From Arenibacter amylolyticus (lineage in GTDB: Bacteria; Bacteroidota; Bacteroidia; Flavobacteriales; Flavobacteriaceae): a stretch of 52,993 bases of DNA. A model generated the notes under the pieces. That model was given only the letters and a program-made list of their open reading frames with translations. It was not told the origin of the DNA and made no database searches. Shown here piece by piece: positions 19,196-28,709 of the stretch. Position numbers and translations under genes: made by a program. The stretch lies in contig NZ_MTAZ01000042.1 of the NCBI RefSeq assembly GCF_002150785.1, positions 1-52,993 on the forward strand. The letters run 5' to 3'. Each line of letters begins with the position of its first letter. The stretch's first letter is position 1.

Positions 19196-20086
19196 ATGGA
19201 ACAATTAGTGGGTACGGGTGTTGCTTTGATTACTCCGTTTAAGGAAGATTTTACCATAGATACCGGGGCACTTACCAAGGTAGTGAATTATTGTATCGAT
19301 GGGGGGGTAGATTATCTAGTGGTTTTAGGTACTACTGGGGAATCTGCGGTGCTTTCCAAAAAGGAAAAGGAGTTGGCAATCAATACCGTAGTAACGGCCA
19401 ATGCAGGAAGGCTTCCGTTGGTGTTGGGGATTGGTGGCAATAATACAGCTGCCGTGGTAGAAGAGTTAAAAGAGACAGACCTTAAGGATTTTGATGCAAT
19501 TTTGTCTGTATCCCCATATTATAGCAAGCCATCCCAAGAAGGAATTTATCAGCACTTTAAGGCTATTTCATTGGCCTCGCCCAAACCAATATTACTGTAC
19601 AATGTGCCGGGAAGGACAGGGAGCAATATGTTGCCCGAAACTGTGTTAAGGTTGGCAAATGACTTTAATAATATTGTAGGGATCAAAGAGGCAAGTGGCG
19701 ATATGTTGCAGGTTATGCAATTAATTAAGGACAAGCCTTCCAACTTTATGATTATCTCTGGGGACGATTTTACTGCCTTGCCTACTGTTTTGGCTGGTGG
19801 GTCTGGTGTAATATCTGTATTGGGACAGGGACTGCCCAAAGAATTCTCTAGGATGATTCGTTTTGGATTGGAGAATAAGGTGAAAGAAGCGTTTAATTTG
19901 CAATATGCCCTTTTAGATGGGATGGACCTGATCTTTAGGGAAGGGAACCCCGTGGGTATCAAAGCGATGTTAGAGCACTTAGGACAGGGGACTGCTGTAG
20001 TTCGTCTTCCTTTGGTGGAGGCAACGGCAAGCCTTAAAAAAAGCATCAATCGGTTTCTAAGCTCGGTCTTAAAAACAGTTGCCTAA
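19196..20086 (+). CDS. dapA: 4-hydroxy-tetrahydrodipicolinate synthase
   Basis: First committed step of the diaminopimelate/lysine pathway, condensing pyruvate with aspartate semialdehyde. The 296-aa TIM barrel shows the Schiff-base lysine K164 in GIKEASGD, the catalytic tyrosine Y135 in YNVPGRTG, and the GTTGES carboxylate-binding loop (45-50). It is coupled to the DUF6913 gene and ends at a strong terminator. Confidence 0.96.
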   Translation: MEQLVGTGVALITPFKEDFTIDTGALTKVVNYCIDGGVDYLVVLGTTGESAVLSKKEKELAINTVVTANAGRLPLVLGIGGNNTAAVVEELKETDLKDFDAILSVSPYYSKPSQEGIYQHFKAISLASPKPILLYNVPGRTGSNMLPETVLRLANDFNNIVGIKEASGDMLQVMQLIKDKPSNFMIISGDDFTALPTVLAGGSGVISVLGQGLPKEFSRMIRFGLENKVKEAFNLQYALLDGMDLIFREGNPVGIKAMLEHLGQGTAVVRLPLVEATASLKKSINRFLSSVLKTVA

Positions 20087-20112
20087 AAATTCATAAAAGA
20101 AATAAATAAACC

Positions 20113-20166
20113 ATCCGGTGTTAGGGTAGGGCTGAAAAGCCTTATGACAGCACCGGATTTTTTTTA
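20113..20166 (+). terminator. Rho-independent terminator after dapA
   Basis: Outer stem ATCCGGTG / CACCGGAT, inner stem GGCT-GAAA-AGCC, then a run of eight T. Confidence 0.85.
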
Positions 20167-20469
20167 TTCAGGGTATAGGGATTACCCTCTAAGCCTTTCT
20201 ATTAAATAGATGAATGGCCAGAGTTATGGGCCGCTGGGCTTCCTCAAAGGAGGTGGAAGCAAAAATAAAGTTGCTTACCAGAGTTATAACAGTTTCATTA
20301 AACAACGACTTGTGAGCGTAGTTTGCAAAGGTTCAGGGGATGATTTTCTCCCTTGTTTTGGTGGGGTTGGAGCTATATATTTAAAACTTGTACAAATAAA
20401 TTTGCCACAAGTGAGGAAGGAAGTTATTTTAGCGGGCTAATAATGTTTTTTATATCCGTTCTAAATCCT
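20167..20469. other. Non-coding gap between dapA and bamD
   Basis: About 300 bp without a convincing gene. A 76-codon open frame (20210-20440, plus) has unremarkable composition and I do not call it. The 10-mer CCAGAGTTAT occurs twice (about 20218 and 20278), and GGCTTCC / GGAAGC can form a small hairpin near 20235-20260. An untranslated RNA is possible but no known family was recognised. Confidence 0.35.
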
Positions 20470-20477
20470 TAATTTTG
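20470..20477 (+). promoter_or_regulatory. Bacteroidota-type -7 box for bamD
   Basis: TAATTTTG matches TAnnTTTG at all fixed positions, with a TG-T-rich stretch about 20 bp upstream as a possible -33 element. Transcription would start almost at the first ATG (20482), which favours the second ATG at 20494 as the start of bamD. Confidence 0.5.
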
Positions 20478-20493
20478 CAGAATGTTTTTAAAA

Positions 20494-21303
20494 ATGAAAC
20501 GACTATTCCCCATTTTATTGTTGGCAGTAATCCTTGCTTCTTGTAGTGAGTACCAAAAAGTACTTAAAAACGAAGACGTAAAGGCAAAATATGAATTAGC
20601 GGAGAAATTCTATGATCAGGGTGATTATAGGAGGGCCAACCGCTTATTAGAGCAGATTGCACCTAAATACATAGGTAGGCCGCAGGGAGAACGGGTTATG
20701 TTTTTCCTGGCAGATTCCTATTTTCAGATCAAGGATTACAATATGGCGGGGTATCAGTTTGAGCGATTCCTGAAATCTTACCCAAAAAGTGACAAAGCTG
20801 CAGAGGCAGGTTTTTTAGGAGCAAAAAGTTATTTTGAGCTATCCCCTAGGTATTCTTTGGATCAAACCGACACCGATAAGGCATTGATTAAACTACAGAA
20901 TTTTATCAACACCTATCCAGACTCGGAGTTTTTAGCGGAAGCCAATATTATGGCCCAGGAGCTTACTACCAAAAAGGAACGCAAAGAGTTTGAAATTGCC
21001 AAGCAGTTTAATACCATTGGTGAGTTTGACTATACCTTTTTAACCCCGGCAATAACTGCCTTCGATAATTTTATTACGGACAACCCGGGTTCTATGTATC
21101 GGGAAGATGCCCTGTATTACAAGTTCGATTCGGCTTCCACTTTGGCCTTCAATAGTTTTGATTACCTTAAAAAGGAACGTTTAAACAATGCCAAATCGGC
21201 TTATAATGCGTTGAAAAAACAATTTCCGGAGTCTAAGTATTTGAAGGATGCAGACAAGACCATGGAGAGAGTAGAAGAAGAATTACAAAATTATTCCAAA
21301 TAA
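20494..21303 (+). CDS. bamD: Outer membrane assembly lipoprotein BamD
   Basis: Lipoprotein of the BAM complex that inserts beta-barrel proteins in the outer membrane. From ATG 20494 the protein is 269 aa, starting MKRLFPILLL with lipobox LASC (C17), then tetratricopeptide repeats (YDQGDYRRANRLLEQI, KDYNMAGYQFERF). An in-frame ATG at 20482 adds MFLK, but the signal sequence and nearby promoter box favour the second. It heads the bamD-omega-coaBC-porD run, a frequent order in Flavobacteriaceae. Confidence 0.93.
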   Translation: MKRLFPILLLAVILASCSEYQKVLKNEDVKAKYELAEKFYDQGDYRRANRLLEQIAPKYIGRPQGERVMFFLADSYFQIKDYNMAGYQFERFLKSYPKSDKAAEAGFLGAKSYFELSPRYSLDQTDTDKALIKLQNFINTYPDSEFLAEANIMAQELTTKKERKEFEIAKQFNTIGEFDYTFLTPAITAFDNFITDNPGSMYREDALYYKFDSASTLAFNSFDYLKKERLNNAKSAYNALKKQFPESKYLKDADKTMERVEEELQNYSK

Positions 21304-21316
21304 AATACCATCAGTT

Positions 21317-21649
21317 ATGAATACAAATGATTTAAAAAGCTCCAAAGCGCCGGTTTCTACCGTAACTTACAATAGAAATGAATTTGATGCGCCCACCGGT
21401 AACATTTATGAGGCAATTTCTATTGCAGCAAAAAGAGCAGTGCAGATTAATGTAGAGATCAAAAAGGAACTTTTGGAGAAATTGGAAGAGTTTGCCACCT
21501 ATAGTGATAGCTTGGAAGAAGTTTTTGAAAATAAGGAGCAGATAGAAGTTTCTAAATTTTACGAAAGATTGCCAAAGCCGCATGCCATTGCAGTAAGAGA
21601 GTGGTTAGACGATAAAATTTATTACAGGAATACAGAGAAAGACGTATAA
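21317..21649 (+). CDS. rpoZ: RNA polymerase omega subunit-like protein
   Basis: A 110-aa Bacteroidota-type omega-like subunit of RNA polymerase. The core NIYEAISIAAKRAVQIN (about 29-45) corresponds to the helix that clamps the beta' C-terminus in omega. It is longer than the proteobacterial protein and diverges at the C-terminus. It sits 13 bp after bamD and 3 bp before coaBC, the position normally held by omega beside coaBC. Confidence 0.85.
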   Translation: MNTNDLKSSKAPVSTVTYNRNEFDAPTGNIYEAISIAAKRAVQINVEIKKELLEKLEEFATYSDSLEEVFENKEQIEVSKFYERLPKPHAIAVREWLDDKIYYRNTEKDV

Positions 21650-21652
21650 AAG

Positions 21653-22858
21653 ATGCTGAGCGGTAAAAATATACTTTTAGGGGTTACCGGAGGTATAGCT
21701 GCTTATAAGACCACCTTTTTAGTACGTTTACTTATTAAAGCTGGCGCTAACGTTAAAGTGATTTTAACGCATAGTGCCAGCTCTTTTGTTACGCCCCTAA
21801 CCCTGGCTACGCTGTCTAAAAATCCGGTGCATTCCACATTTATTAATGAGGAAGATGGCAGTGTCTCCTGGAACAATCATGTGGAACTAGGACTGTGGGC
21901 AGACCTTATGGTGATTGCGCCTGCTACGGCCAATACCATGTCTAAAATGGCACAGGGTACTTGTGATAACTTGTTGATGGCCACCTATATGTCGGCCAAA
22001 TGTCCCGTTTACTTTGCTCCTGCGATGGATTTGGATATGTTTATCCATCCATCTACTACAGAAACGTTTAAGAAGTTAGCTTCCTTTGGCAATATTATGA
22101 TTCCGGCTACCTCGGGTGAACTCGCTAGTGGACTAGTAGGGGAGGGCCGTATGGCAGAGCCAGAGGATATCGTGGAGTTTTTAGTAAAAGACCTCGTAAA
22201 AGGATTGCCGTTAAGAGGTAAGAAAGTGTTGATTACTGCCGGACCTACTTATGAGGCAATAGACCCGGTTAGGTTTATTGGAAATCATTCTTCAGGTCTA
22301 ATGGGGTATCAGTTGGCTCGGAAAGCGGCCAATTTGGGGGCAGAAGTAGTATTGGTTTCTGGTCCTTCCCACCTCAGCATTCAACATTCCCACATACAGC
22401 TTATAAAGGTCACTTCCGCGGAGGAAATGTTCCAAGAGGTGCATGCGGTATATCAAGAGATGGATATTGTGATCTGTGCGGCAGCCGTATCGGACTATAA
22501 ACCAAAAATGGTGGCAGATCAAAAAATAAAAAAGAATGACGAGGAGTTAAGTATTACCTTAGTCAAAAACAAGGACATCCTATTTTCCTTAGGGCAAAAG
22601 AAGAAAGAACAGTTTTTGGTAGGGTTTGCGTTAGAGACGGAAAACGAGGAGGAGCATGCTATAGGAAAATTGAAAAGGAAAAATTTAGATGCCATCATTT
22701 TAAACTCCCTAAATGATACCGGGGCGGGTTTTGGTAAACAGACCAACAAAATCTCCTATATAAATAAGAAATTGAATATTAAAACGTTTGGATTAAAGAC
22801 CAAGGCAGAGGTCGCTAATGATATTTTAAACGAAATCATAAACCAACTCCATGCGTAA
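21653..22858 (+). CDS. coaBC: Bifunctional phosphopantothenoylcysteine decarboxylase/synthetase CoaBC
   Basis: Joins cysteine to 4'-phosphopantothenate and then decarboxylates the product in coenzyme A synthesis. The N-terminal flavin decarboxylase domain shows GVTGGIAAYK, active histidine H76 and the motif PAMDLDMF, where the fourth position is Asp rather than the usual Asn of PxMNxxMW. The C-terminal synthetase domain has ITAGPTYEAIDPVRFIGN and a lysine-rich KIKK. Length (401 aa) is normal. The 3' end overlaps porD by 8 bp. The last CoA enzyme, coaE, is also in this window. Confidence 0.95.
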   Translation: MLSGKNILLGVTGGIAAYKTTFLVRLLIKAGANVKVILTHSASSFVTPLTLATLSKNPVHSTFINEEDGSVSWNNHVELGLWADLMVIAPATANTMSKMAQGTCDNLLMATYMSAKCPVYFAPAMDLDMFIHPSTTETFKKLASFGNIMIPATSGELASGLVGEGRMAEPEDIVEFLVKDLVKGLPLRGKKVLITAGPTYEAIDPVRFIGNHSSGLMGYQLARKAANLGAEVVLVSGPSHLSIQHSHIQLIKVTSAEEMFQEVHAVYQEMDIVICAAAVSDYKPKMVADQKIKKNDEELSITLVKNKDILFSLGQKKKEQFLVGFALETENEEEHAIGKLKRKNLDAIILNSLNDTGAGFGKQTNKISYINKKLNIKTFGLKTKAEVANDILNEIINQLHA

Positions 22859-23738
22859 CTATTCCCTTGTTATCCTTTTTTTACTTGTTTCCCTCGGTTT
22901 GGGGGCGCAGGAATTAAAATGTACGGTAACCCTTAATGCAGACCAGGTGGGGACTACCAATAAGCAAGTTTTTAAAACGCTAGAACGAGCCCTGAACGAT
23001 TTTGTGAACAATACCAACTGGTCTAACAGGGAGTATAAAGAACAGGAAAGGGTGAATGCCCAAATGTTCATCACTATTACGGAGCATGAGTCTAATAGTT
23101 TTAAGGGGAATATACAGCTGCAATCTTCCCGTCCTGTATTTAACACTTCCTATCAAAGCCCTATTTTAAACTATAAAGACAATAACTTTAATTTTCAATA
23201 CATAGAGTTTCAGCCATTGATATACAATGAAAATAACTTGGATAGCAACTTGGTGGCAATGATCTCTTATTATGTCTATATTATATTGGGCTTAGATGCC
23301 GATACTTTTTCCCTGGAAGGGGGCAGTGAGTATTTTAGAAAGGCCCAACAGATTGTGGCCCTTTCCCAAAGTAGTGGTGCACCGGGATGGAGCACAACGT
23401 CGGGGGATCGCGGAAGATTTGAACTTGTAGATAACCTGATGTCCAATTCCTATCGGGAATTTAGGGTTGCTATGTACAATTACCACAGAAAGGGATTAGA
23501 TATCCTTGCAGATAATAACAGTACTGGGAAACAGGTAATTGCGGGTACCTTGCGATTGTTTGAAAACTTGGCCTCTAGGCATCCCAATGCATTGTTAACT
23601 CAAACCTTTTTTGATGCTAAGTCTCAGGAGATACAGGATATATTTTCCGATGGTCCAAGGGTAGATATGGTGCAGTTAAAGGAAACCTTAAATAAGATAG
23701 CTCCCTTATACTCGGCCACCTGGAATCAAATAAAATAG
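22851..23738 (+). CDS. porD: PorD/DUF4835 family protein
   Basis: A 295-aa exported protein of the DUF4835 family, described in Bacteroidota as PorD and linked to type IX secretion and gliding. The signal peptide is MRNYSLVILFLLVSLGLGA with likely cleavage before QELKC. Family landmarks are ALNDFVNNTNW, NQIK at the very C-terminus and the central FNFQYIEFQPLIYNENNLDSN region (quoted in part; about residues 103-123). Presence supports a phylum assignment to Bacteroidota. It overlaps coaBC by 8 bp. Confidence 0.88.
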   Translation: MRNYSLVILFLLVSLGLGAQELKCTVTLNADQVGTTNKQVFKTLERALNDFVNNTNWSNREYKEQERVNAQMFITITEHESNSFKGNIQLQSSRPVFNTSYQSPILNYKDNNFNFQYIEFQPLIYNENNLDSNLVAMISYYVYIILGLDADTFSLEGGSEYFRKAQQIVALSQSSGAPGWSTTSGDRGRFELVDNLMSNSYREFRVAMYNYHRKGLDILADNNSTGKQVIAGTLRLFENLASRHPNALLTQTFFDAKSQEIQDIFSDGPRVDMVQLKETLNKIAPLYSATWNQIK

Positions 23739-23903
23739 GATAATCATAATCCAATGGCCTATAATCGGTCTAATCATGGAGATCCTTTTCTTGGCGAAAT
23801 CTCTAATTTTAATGGGTTATATTTCGATTGAATAAAAATAGTATCCACCCATTTTTTTCCAAAACAATATCAATTATCTTTACCTCAATAATACACTAGA
23901 ACC

Positions 23904-25556
23904 TTGTTGACAAATCTTACCATAAAAAATTACGCTCTAATAGATCATCTAAACGTAAGCTTCTCTAATGGATTTACGATAATCACTGGTGAGACCGGTG
24001 CTGGTAAGTCTATTTTATTGGGAGGCTTGGCATTGGTATTGGGTAAAAGAGCCGACCTCTCCTCGCTTAAGGACAAGGAGAGTAAAAGTATTGTTGAAGC
24101 TGAATTTGATATTTCCAAATACAAGCTGGATTCCTTTTTTAAGGAATTTGACCTAGATTATGAGCGCAAAACCATCATTAGGCGCGAAATTTTGCCCAGT
24201 GGCAAATCGAGGGCCTTTGTAAACGATTCCCCCGTCACCCTAGATGTACTCTCTAGATTGGGGAATAGGTTGGTAGATGTTCACTCGCAACATCAAACCA
24301 TGCAGTTGACGGAAAATGATTTTCAGTTGAAAACTATTGACGCCTTGGCCAATAATGAAAAGGCACTGCAGCAATATTCGGCCAAATTGATACAATATCA
24401 ACGGAGCAAAAGGGAGCTGGAGCAGCTTTTGGAATTCCAGAGCAATGCTATTAAAGAGCATGAGTACAATAGCTTTTTGTTAGAAGAGTTGCAAGCGGCC
24501 CCTTTAAAGGAGGGGATCGTGGAAAGACTGGAGGAGGAGTACGAGCAATTGAACAACGTGGAGAGTATTATGGAGCAGCTGTCCCAAGGTCAGCAATTAC
24601 TCCAGGACGAACAAGTAGGGCTAATTACCTTATTGTCTCAATTGAAGCAGGTTGCTAATAAACTGGGCAGTTTTGGAGAGCAATATGCTGAGGTAAATCA
24701 ACGCATTAATTCCGTTTTTATAGAATTGGACGATATTTCCAATGAATTTGGAAACTTAAATGATAGGGTAGAGTCTAACCCCGAAATGTTGGAGGAAGTA
24801 AATACGAAACTTCAGCTGTTGTACAATCTTTTAAAGAAGCACAACGCACAGGACGTGCCAGAGTTATTGGAGATAAAGGCAGACTTAGAGGAAAAGGTAT
24901 TGGCTACCGAGAATGTAGAAAATGATATTGAGGCCAAGCGAAAAGAGTTGCAAGCTTTAGAAGCTGAGCTAAATTCCATAGCCTCCAATATAAGCAAGAG
25001 CAGAGGTAAGACCTTGCCGAAACTAAAAAAACAACTAGAGGATACCTTGTCTGAACTGGGAATGGCTAGTGCCACCTTTAAAATTGAGATTCACCCATCC
25101 AAAGGATTTAATTCCACCGGAAAAGACGATTTAACCTTTCTTTTATCAGCTAATAAGGGCTCGGACTATGGGGAGCTTAAAAAAGTAGCCTCAGGTGGGG
25201 AACTTTCCAGGATTATGTTGGCCATTAAGGCAATTTTAGCAAAATATGAACATTTGCCTACCCTGATGTTCGATGAGATTGATACCGGGGTCTCTGGAGA
25301 GATTTCCAATAAAATGGGAGATATTATGCAGGAAATGAGTAAGGCCATGCAGATATTCTCTATTACCCATTTACCACAGGTAGCAGCGAAAGGCGCTCAC
25401 CATTTTAAGGTGTATAAAGAGGAGGAATTAATGGGGACCCAAACCAAGATGAAGCGTTTATCTAAGGAGGAGCGGATTACAGAATTAGCAGAAATGTTGG
25501 GAGGAAAATCCATTTCCGAATCAGCACTTGCCCATGCGCAGCAGTTACTGAACTAA
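23904..25556 (+). CDS. recN: DNA repair protein RecN
   Basis: SMC-like ATPase of double-strand break repair. The 550-aa protein has Walker A GETGAGKS (29-36), a long coiled coil (about 150-400), the ABC signature ASGGELSRIML and Walker B LMFDEIDTGVSGE. The start is TTG at 23904, which gives MLTNLTIKNYALID, the common family N-terminus; a second TTG follows directly. A near-consensus -7 box (TATCTTTA) lies about 30 bp upstream. Confidence 0.95.
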   Translation: MLTNLTIKNYALIDHLNVSFSNGFTIITGETGAGKSILLGGLALVLGKRADLSSLKDKESKSIVEAEFDISKYKLDSFFKEFDLDYERKTIIRREILPSGKSRAFVNDSPVTLDVLSRLGNRLVDVHSQHQTMQLTENDFQLKTIDALANNEKALQQYSAKLIQYQRSKRELEQLLEFQSNAIKEHEYNSFLLEELQAAPLKEGIVERLEEEYEQLNNVESIMEQLSQGQQLLQDEQVGLITLLSQLKQVANKLGSFGEQYAEVNQRINSVFIELDDISNEFGNLNDRVESNPEMLEEVNTKLQLLYNLLKKHNAQDVPELLEIKADLEEKVLATENVENDIEAKRKELQALEAELNSIASNISKSRGKTLPKLKKQLEDTLSELGMASATFKIEIHPSKGFNSTGKDDLTFLLSANKGSDYGELKKVASGGELSRIMLAIKAILAKYEHLPTLMFDEIDTGVSGEISNKMGDIMQEMSKAMQIFSITHLPQVAAKGAHHFKVYKEEELMGTQTKMKRLSKEERITELAEMLGGKSISESALAHAQQLLN

Positions 25557-25711
25557 ACTTATAAGTAGTATCCCTTTGGGTAGTGGATGTGGAGCGTTGT
25601 ATTGGTGAAGCTTCCGATCCATCATGACCTACAGTTTTATAAAGAAAATAGTTCCGTTACTGACAGAGGAACTAAAATTTCCTTTACATTTTAAGCTAGA
25701 AGCGGGCCTTC

Positions 25712-25736
25712 AAAAATTAATGCCCCATTAATTTTT
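25712..25736. promoter_or_regulatory. 10-bp perfect inverted repeat in the fabI promoter
   Basis: AAAAATTAAT and ATTAATTTTT are separated by GCCCC and end 2 bp before the -7 box of fabI. The position would let a bound protein block the -33/-7 region. An AT-rich stem is a poor terminator, so an operator is more likely. Confidence 0.55.
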
Positions 25737-25738
25737 AA

Positions 25739-25746
25739 TATCTTTG
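25739..25746 (+). promoter_or_regulatory. Bacteroidota-type -7 box for fabI
   Basis: TATCTTTG matches TAnnTTTG fully, about 31 bp ahead of the fabI ATG. Confidence 0.6.
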
Positions 25747-25777
25747 ATCCACTTAAAATTCAAAAAGAAATAGAAGT

Positions 25778-26590
25778 ATGTCATTTAACTTATTGAAGGG
25801 GAAAAGAGGAATAATCTTTGGGGCTTTGGATGAGAACTCCATTGCTTGGAAAACTGCAGAGACCGTACATGCAGAGGGTGGAACATTTGTGCTTACCAAT
25901 GCACCAATTGCCATGAGAATGGGACGTATTAACGAGCTTGCCGAAAAAACAGGAGCTACTATTATTCCAGCCGATGCAACCAGTGAAGAAGATTTGGACA
26001 ACTTGGTGACCAAGTCCATGGAAATTTTGGGAGGAAAGATAGATTTTGTGCTGCATGCCATCGGAATGTCCGTAAACGTACGCAAAGGAAGGTCTTATAC
26101 CGATCAAAAATACGATTTCACTAGCAAGGGTTGGGATGTATCCGCGCTTTCCTTTCACAAGGTAATGCAAAGTTTGTACAAAGCAGATGCTATGAATGAG
26201 TGGGGAAGTATTGTTGCTCTTACCTATATGGCAGCCCAGCGTACCTTTCCGGATTATAATGATATGGCCGACAATAAAGCCTATTTAGAATCTATAGCTC
26301 GTAGTTTCGGTTACTTCTTTGGTAAGGATAAAAAGGTAAGAGTGAACACTATATCCCAGTCTCCTACACCCACTACAGCCGGACAGGGGGTAAAAGGGTT
26401 TAACAGCTTTATTAACTACGCCGAAAAAATGTCGCCCTTAGGCAACGCCACTGCCCAAGAGTGTGCAGAATATACGGTAACACTCTTCTCGGACTATACC
26501 AAAAAGGTAACAATGCAGAATTTGTTTCACGATGGAGGATTTTCCTCTACTGGGGTGAGCCAGGAAATAGTGGATCAATTTTCTGAATAA
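25778..26590 (+). CDS. fabI: Enoyl-[acyl-carrier-protein] reductase FabI
   Basis: NADH-dependent reductase of the last step of each fatty-acid elongation cycle. The 270-aa SDR fold has the atypical FabI active site Y160-x6-K167 (DYNDMADNK), and the N-terminal nucleotide-binding segment GIIFGALDENSIAW. Length is normal. It is monocistronic: its own promoter box lies upstream and a terminator follows. An inverted repeat overlapping the promoter suggests specific control. Confidence 0.95.
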   Translation: MSFNLLKGKRGIIFGALDENSIAWKTAETVHAEGGTFVLTNAPIAMRMGRINELAEKTGATIIPADATSEEDLDNLVTKSMEILGGKIDFVLHAIGMSVNVRKGRSYTDQKYDFTSKGWDVSALSFHKVMQSLYKADAMNEWGSIVALTYMAAQRTFPDYNDMADNKAYLESIARSFGYFFGKDKKVRVNTISQSPTPTTAGQGVKGFNSFINYAEKMSPLGNATAQECAEYTVTLFSDYTKKVTMQNLFHDGGFSSTGVSQEIVDQFSE

Positions 26591-26658
26591 GTTAGATTAA
26601 ATACATCGGCAATCCCTGCCCAAAAGGGAATGCTAAAACTATTATGTGGGAAAGAGAT

Positions 26659-26690
26659 AGAAACAGGGAGGTGTTGCTTCCCTGTTTTTA
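26659..26690 (+). terminator. Rho-independent terminator after fabI
   Basis: Stem AAACAGGGA / TCCCTGTTT with a 9-base loop, followed by TTTA. Confidence 0.75.
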
Positions 26691-26741
26691 ACTTTGAAAT
26701 AACTTTCTCTCCATTGGTTCCTTTTAACAAGTAGTAGAAAA

Positions 26742-27749
26742 ATGAAGCTTTACTTTTCCTTTATCGTACCCGTATATAACCGACCTAATGAGGTGGATGA
26801 ACTCTTGCAAAGCCTTTCGCTTTTAGATTATCAAGCACCCTTTGAGGTAGTGATAGTAGAGGATGGATCTACTATGAGTGCAGAGCAGGTAGTAGATGGG
26901 TATAGGAATAAACTGGATATTACTTACTTGAAGAAGGACAACTCCGGACCGGGTTCTTCCCGAAATTATGGGATGGAACGGGCCAAGGGGAATTACTTCA
27001 TCGTCCTAGACTCAGACTGTATTATTCCACCCCAATATCTTGGATTGGTAGATGCTGCGCTTAATAAGGACTACGTGGATTGTTTTGGCGGCCCAGATGC
27101 TGCCCATACCTCTTTTAGCCAAGTGCAGAAAGCTATTAATTACGCGATGACCTCGGTACTTACTACTGGAGGAATTAGAGGGAGTAAGAAAGCGGTGGGG
27201 AAGTTTCAACCAAGGAGTTTTAATATGGGCATATCCAAACAGGCATTCGAGAAAACGCAGGGCTTTGGCAATATTCACCCGGGGGAAGACCCAGACCTAA
27301 CCTTTAGGATTTGGGAAGCCGGATTTAAAACCAAACTCATCCCCGAAGCCTATGTGTACCATAAAAGAAGGATAGATTGGGGTAAGTTTTATACCCAGGT
27401 AAAGAAGTTTGGCATGGTAAGACCTATTTTGAATCAATGGTACCCAGATACCGCTAAAATAACCTACTGGTTCCCTAGCCTATTTAGTTTAGGGCTATTA
27501 TGCTCATTTGTGTTAATGTTTTTTGGGTTTCTAACACCAATTGCCATTTATCTCTTGTACTTTGGTGTACTTTTTGTTCATTCTTATAAAGAGAACAAAA
27601 GTGTTAAAGTGGCGTTTTTATCCTTAATAGCGGTAACCATCCAGTTTTTTGGATATGGATTCGGATTTTTAAAGAATTCCCTGCTCCTAGCTTTTAGTGA
27701 AAAGGACCCTCAAATATTATTTCCCAAACTGTTTTTTAAAAACGCATAG
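26742..27749 (+). CDS. Family 2 glycosyltransferase with C-terminal membrane segments
   Basis: A 335-aa GT-A fold glycosyltransferase. The N-terminus FSFIVPVYNRPNEV and EDGS are typical of GT2; the metal-binding DxD is VLDSDC (about 90-95), and HPGEDPDLTFRI contains the ED acceptor-site motif. Two or three hydrophobic stretches between about 245 and 310 suggest anchoring to the inner membrane. The acceptor is unknown. It precedes a YbbR protein by 3 bp. Confidence 0.87.
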   Translation: MKLYFSFIVPVYNRPNEVDELLQSLSLLDYQAPFEVVIVEDGSTMSAEQVVDGYRNKLDITYLKKDNSGPGSSRNYGMERAKGNYFIVLDSDCIIPPQYLGLVDAALNKDYVDCFGGPDAAHTSFSQVQKAINYAMTSVLTTGGIRGSKKAVGKFQPRSFNMGISKQAFEKTQGFGNIHPGEDPDLTFRIWEAGFKTKLIPEAYVYHKRRIDWGKFYTQVKKFGMVRPILNQWYPDTAKITYWFPSLFSLGLLCSFVLMFFGFLTPIAIYLLYFGVLFVHSYKENKSVKVAFLSLIAVTIQFFGYGFGFLKNSLLLAFSEKDPQILFPKLFFKNA

Positions 27750-27752
27750 AAA

Positions 27753-28709
27753 TTGATTGATAACATAAAAAACGCACTGCAAAAGAGGAAAGTAAAACTT
27801 TTCTTGATGTTTTTTTTGGGCTCTAGCTTGGCTTGGTTCATCAGTAATTTGGCCGACCAATATACCAATGATGCTGTCTTTAAGCTGAGTTATCATAGTA
27901 ATCCGGATAGTCTGTTGCTTAAAAAGGTATCCAAAGAAAACATTAGGGTAAGGTTAAAGGCCAGTGGCTTTCAGTTTTTAATGTTCGGTTTAAAAAATAA
28001 AAGGGTGCATGTAGACCTTTCTACCTTGGAGCAAAGGGGGCAAAAGTACTTTTTGTCGCCCAAGGCGTACAGGGGGCAAATAGAAAACCAGCTATCCAAT
28101 TATATGCAAATTTTGGATATGGATCAGGATACCATGTTCTTTAATTTTCAAAAACTTATAAAAAAGAAGGTTCCAGTAGCCTCCAATATCTCCATCAAAT
28201 TGGAACAACATCATTTATTGGATGGCGATATGGAAATAATTCCAGATTCCATTACAGTGATAGGACCCGAGAATGAGGTGAAGGAATTGAGTAATGTCCC
28301 TACAAAGGAACGCTCCTTTAATAATCTAATGGGACCTTTTACCAAAAAAGTAGATTTGAAGCTCCCTGCCGCCCTAAAGAATACCACTTTTTCCGCAGAT
28401 CAGGTGGCAGTGGAAGGAGAGGTGTTCAGATTCTCAGAGCGCATACTCACTGTTCCCATCCTTATAAAGAATGTTCCCGAAGGAGTAGTGGTGCGTACGT
28501 TTCCCGAAACGGCCGAATTGCTGTGTAGAGATCGCATAGAGGTTTTAAAAGAATTGAAGGCAAGCGATTTTGAAGTAAGTGCGGATTATGCCCAATTTAA
28601 AGGAGAAGGGGATAATATAATGGATCTTGAAATAACCAAGAAGATAGATTCCATTAATGTGGTGCGGTTAAAAGAAGATAAGGTAGAGTTTATTTTGATG
28701 AAGCAATGA
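27753..28709 (+). CDS. YbbR-like domain protein
   Basis: A 318-aa protein with a short cytoplasmic N-terminus, one membrane helix (about 16-32) and extracytoplasmic YbbR-like repeats, including PDSITVIGPENEV. In Firmicutes YbbR/CdaR binds the diadenylate cyclase, but no cyclase gene is adjacent here. The start is TTG at 27753, 3 bp after the glycosyltransferase stop. The end overlaps coaE by 4 bp (ATGA). Confidence 0.82.
   Translation: MIDNIKNALQKRKVKLFLMFFLGSSLAWFISNLADQYTNDAVFKLSYHSNPDSLLLKKVSKENIRVRLKASGFQFLMFGLKNKRVHVDLSTLEQRGQKYFLSPKAYRGQIENQLSNYMQILDMDQDTMFFNFQKLIKKKVPVASNISIKLEQHHLLDGDMEIIPDSITVIGPENEVKELSNVPTKERSFNNLMGPFTKKVDLKLPAALKNTTFSADQVAVEGEVFRFSERILTVPILIKNVPEGVVVRTFPETAELLCRDRIEVLKELKASDFEVSADYAQFKGEGDNIMDLEITKKIDSINVVRLKEDKVEFILMKQ

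Noticed and set aside
20210-20440. 76-codon open frame between dapA and bamD
   Set aside because: No recognisable domain, odd composition and it lies right after a strong terminator with no promoter.
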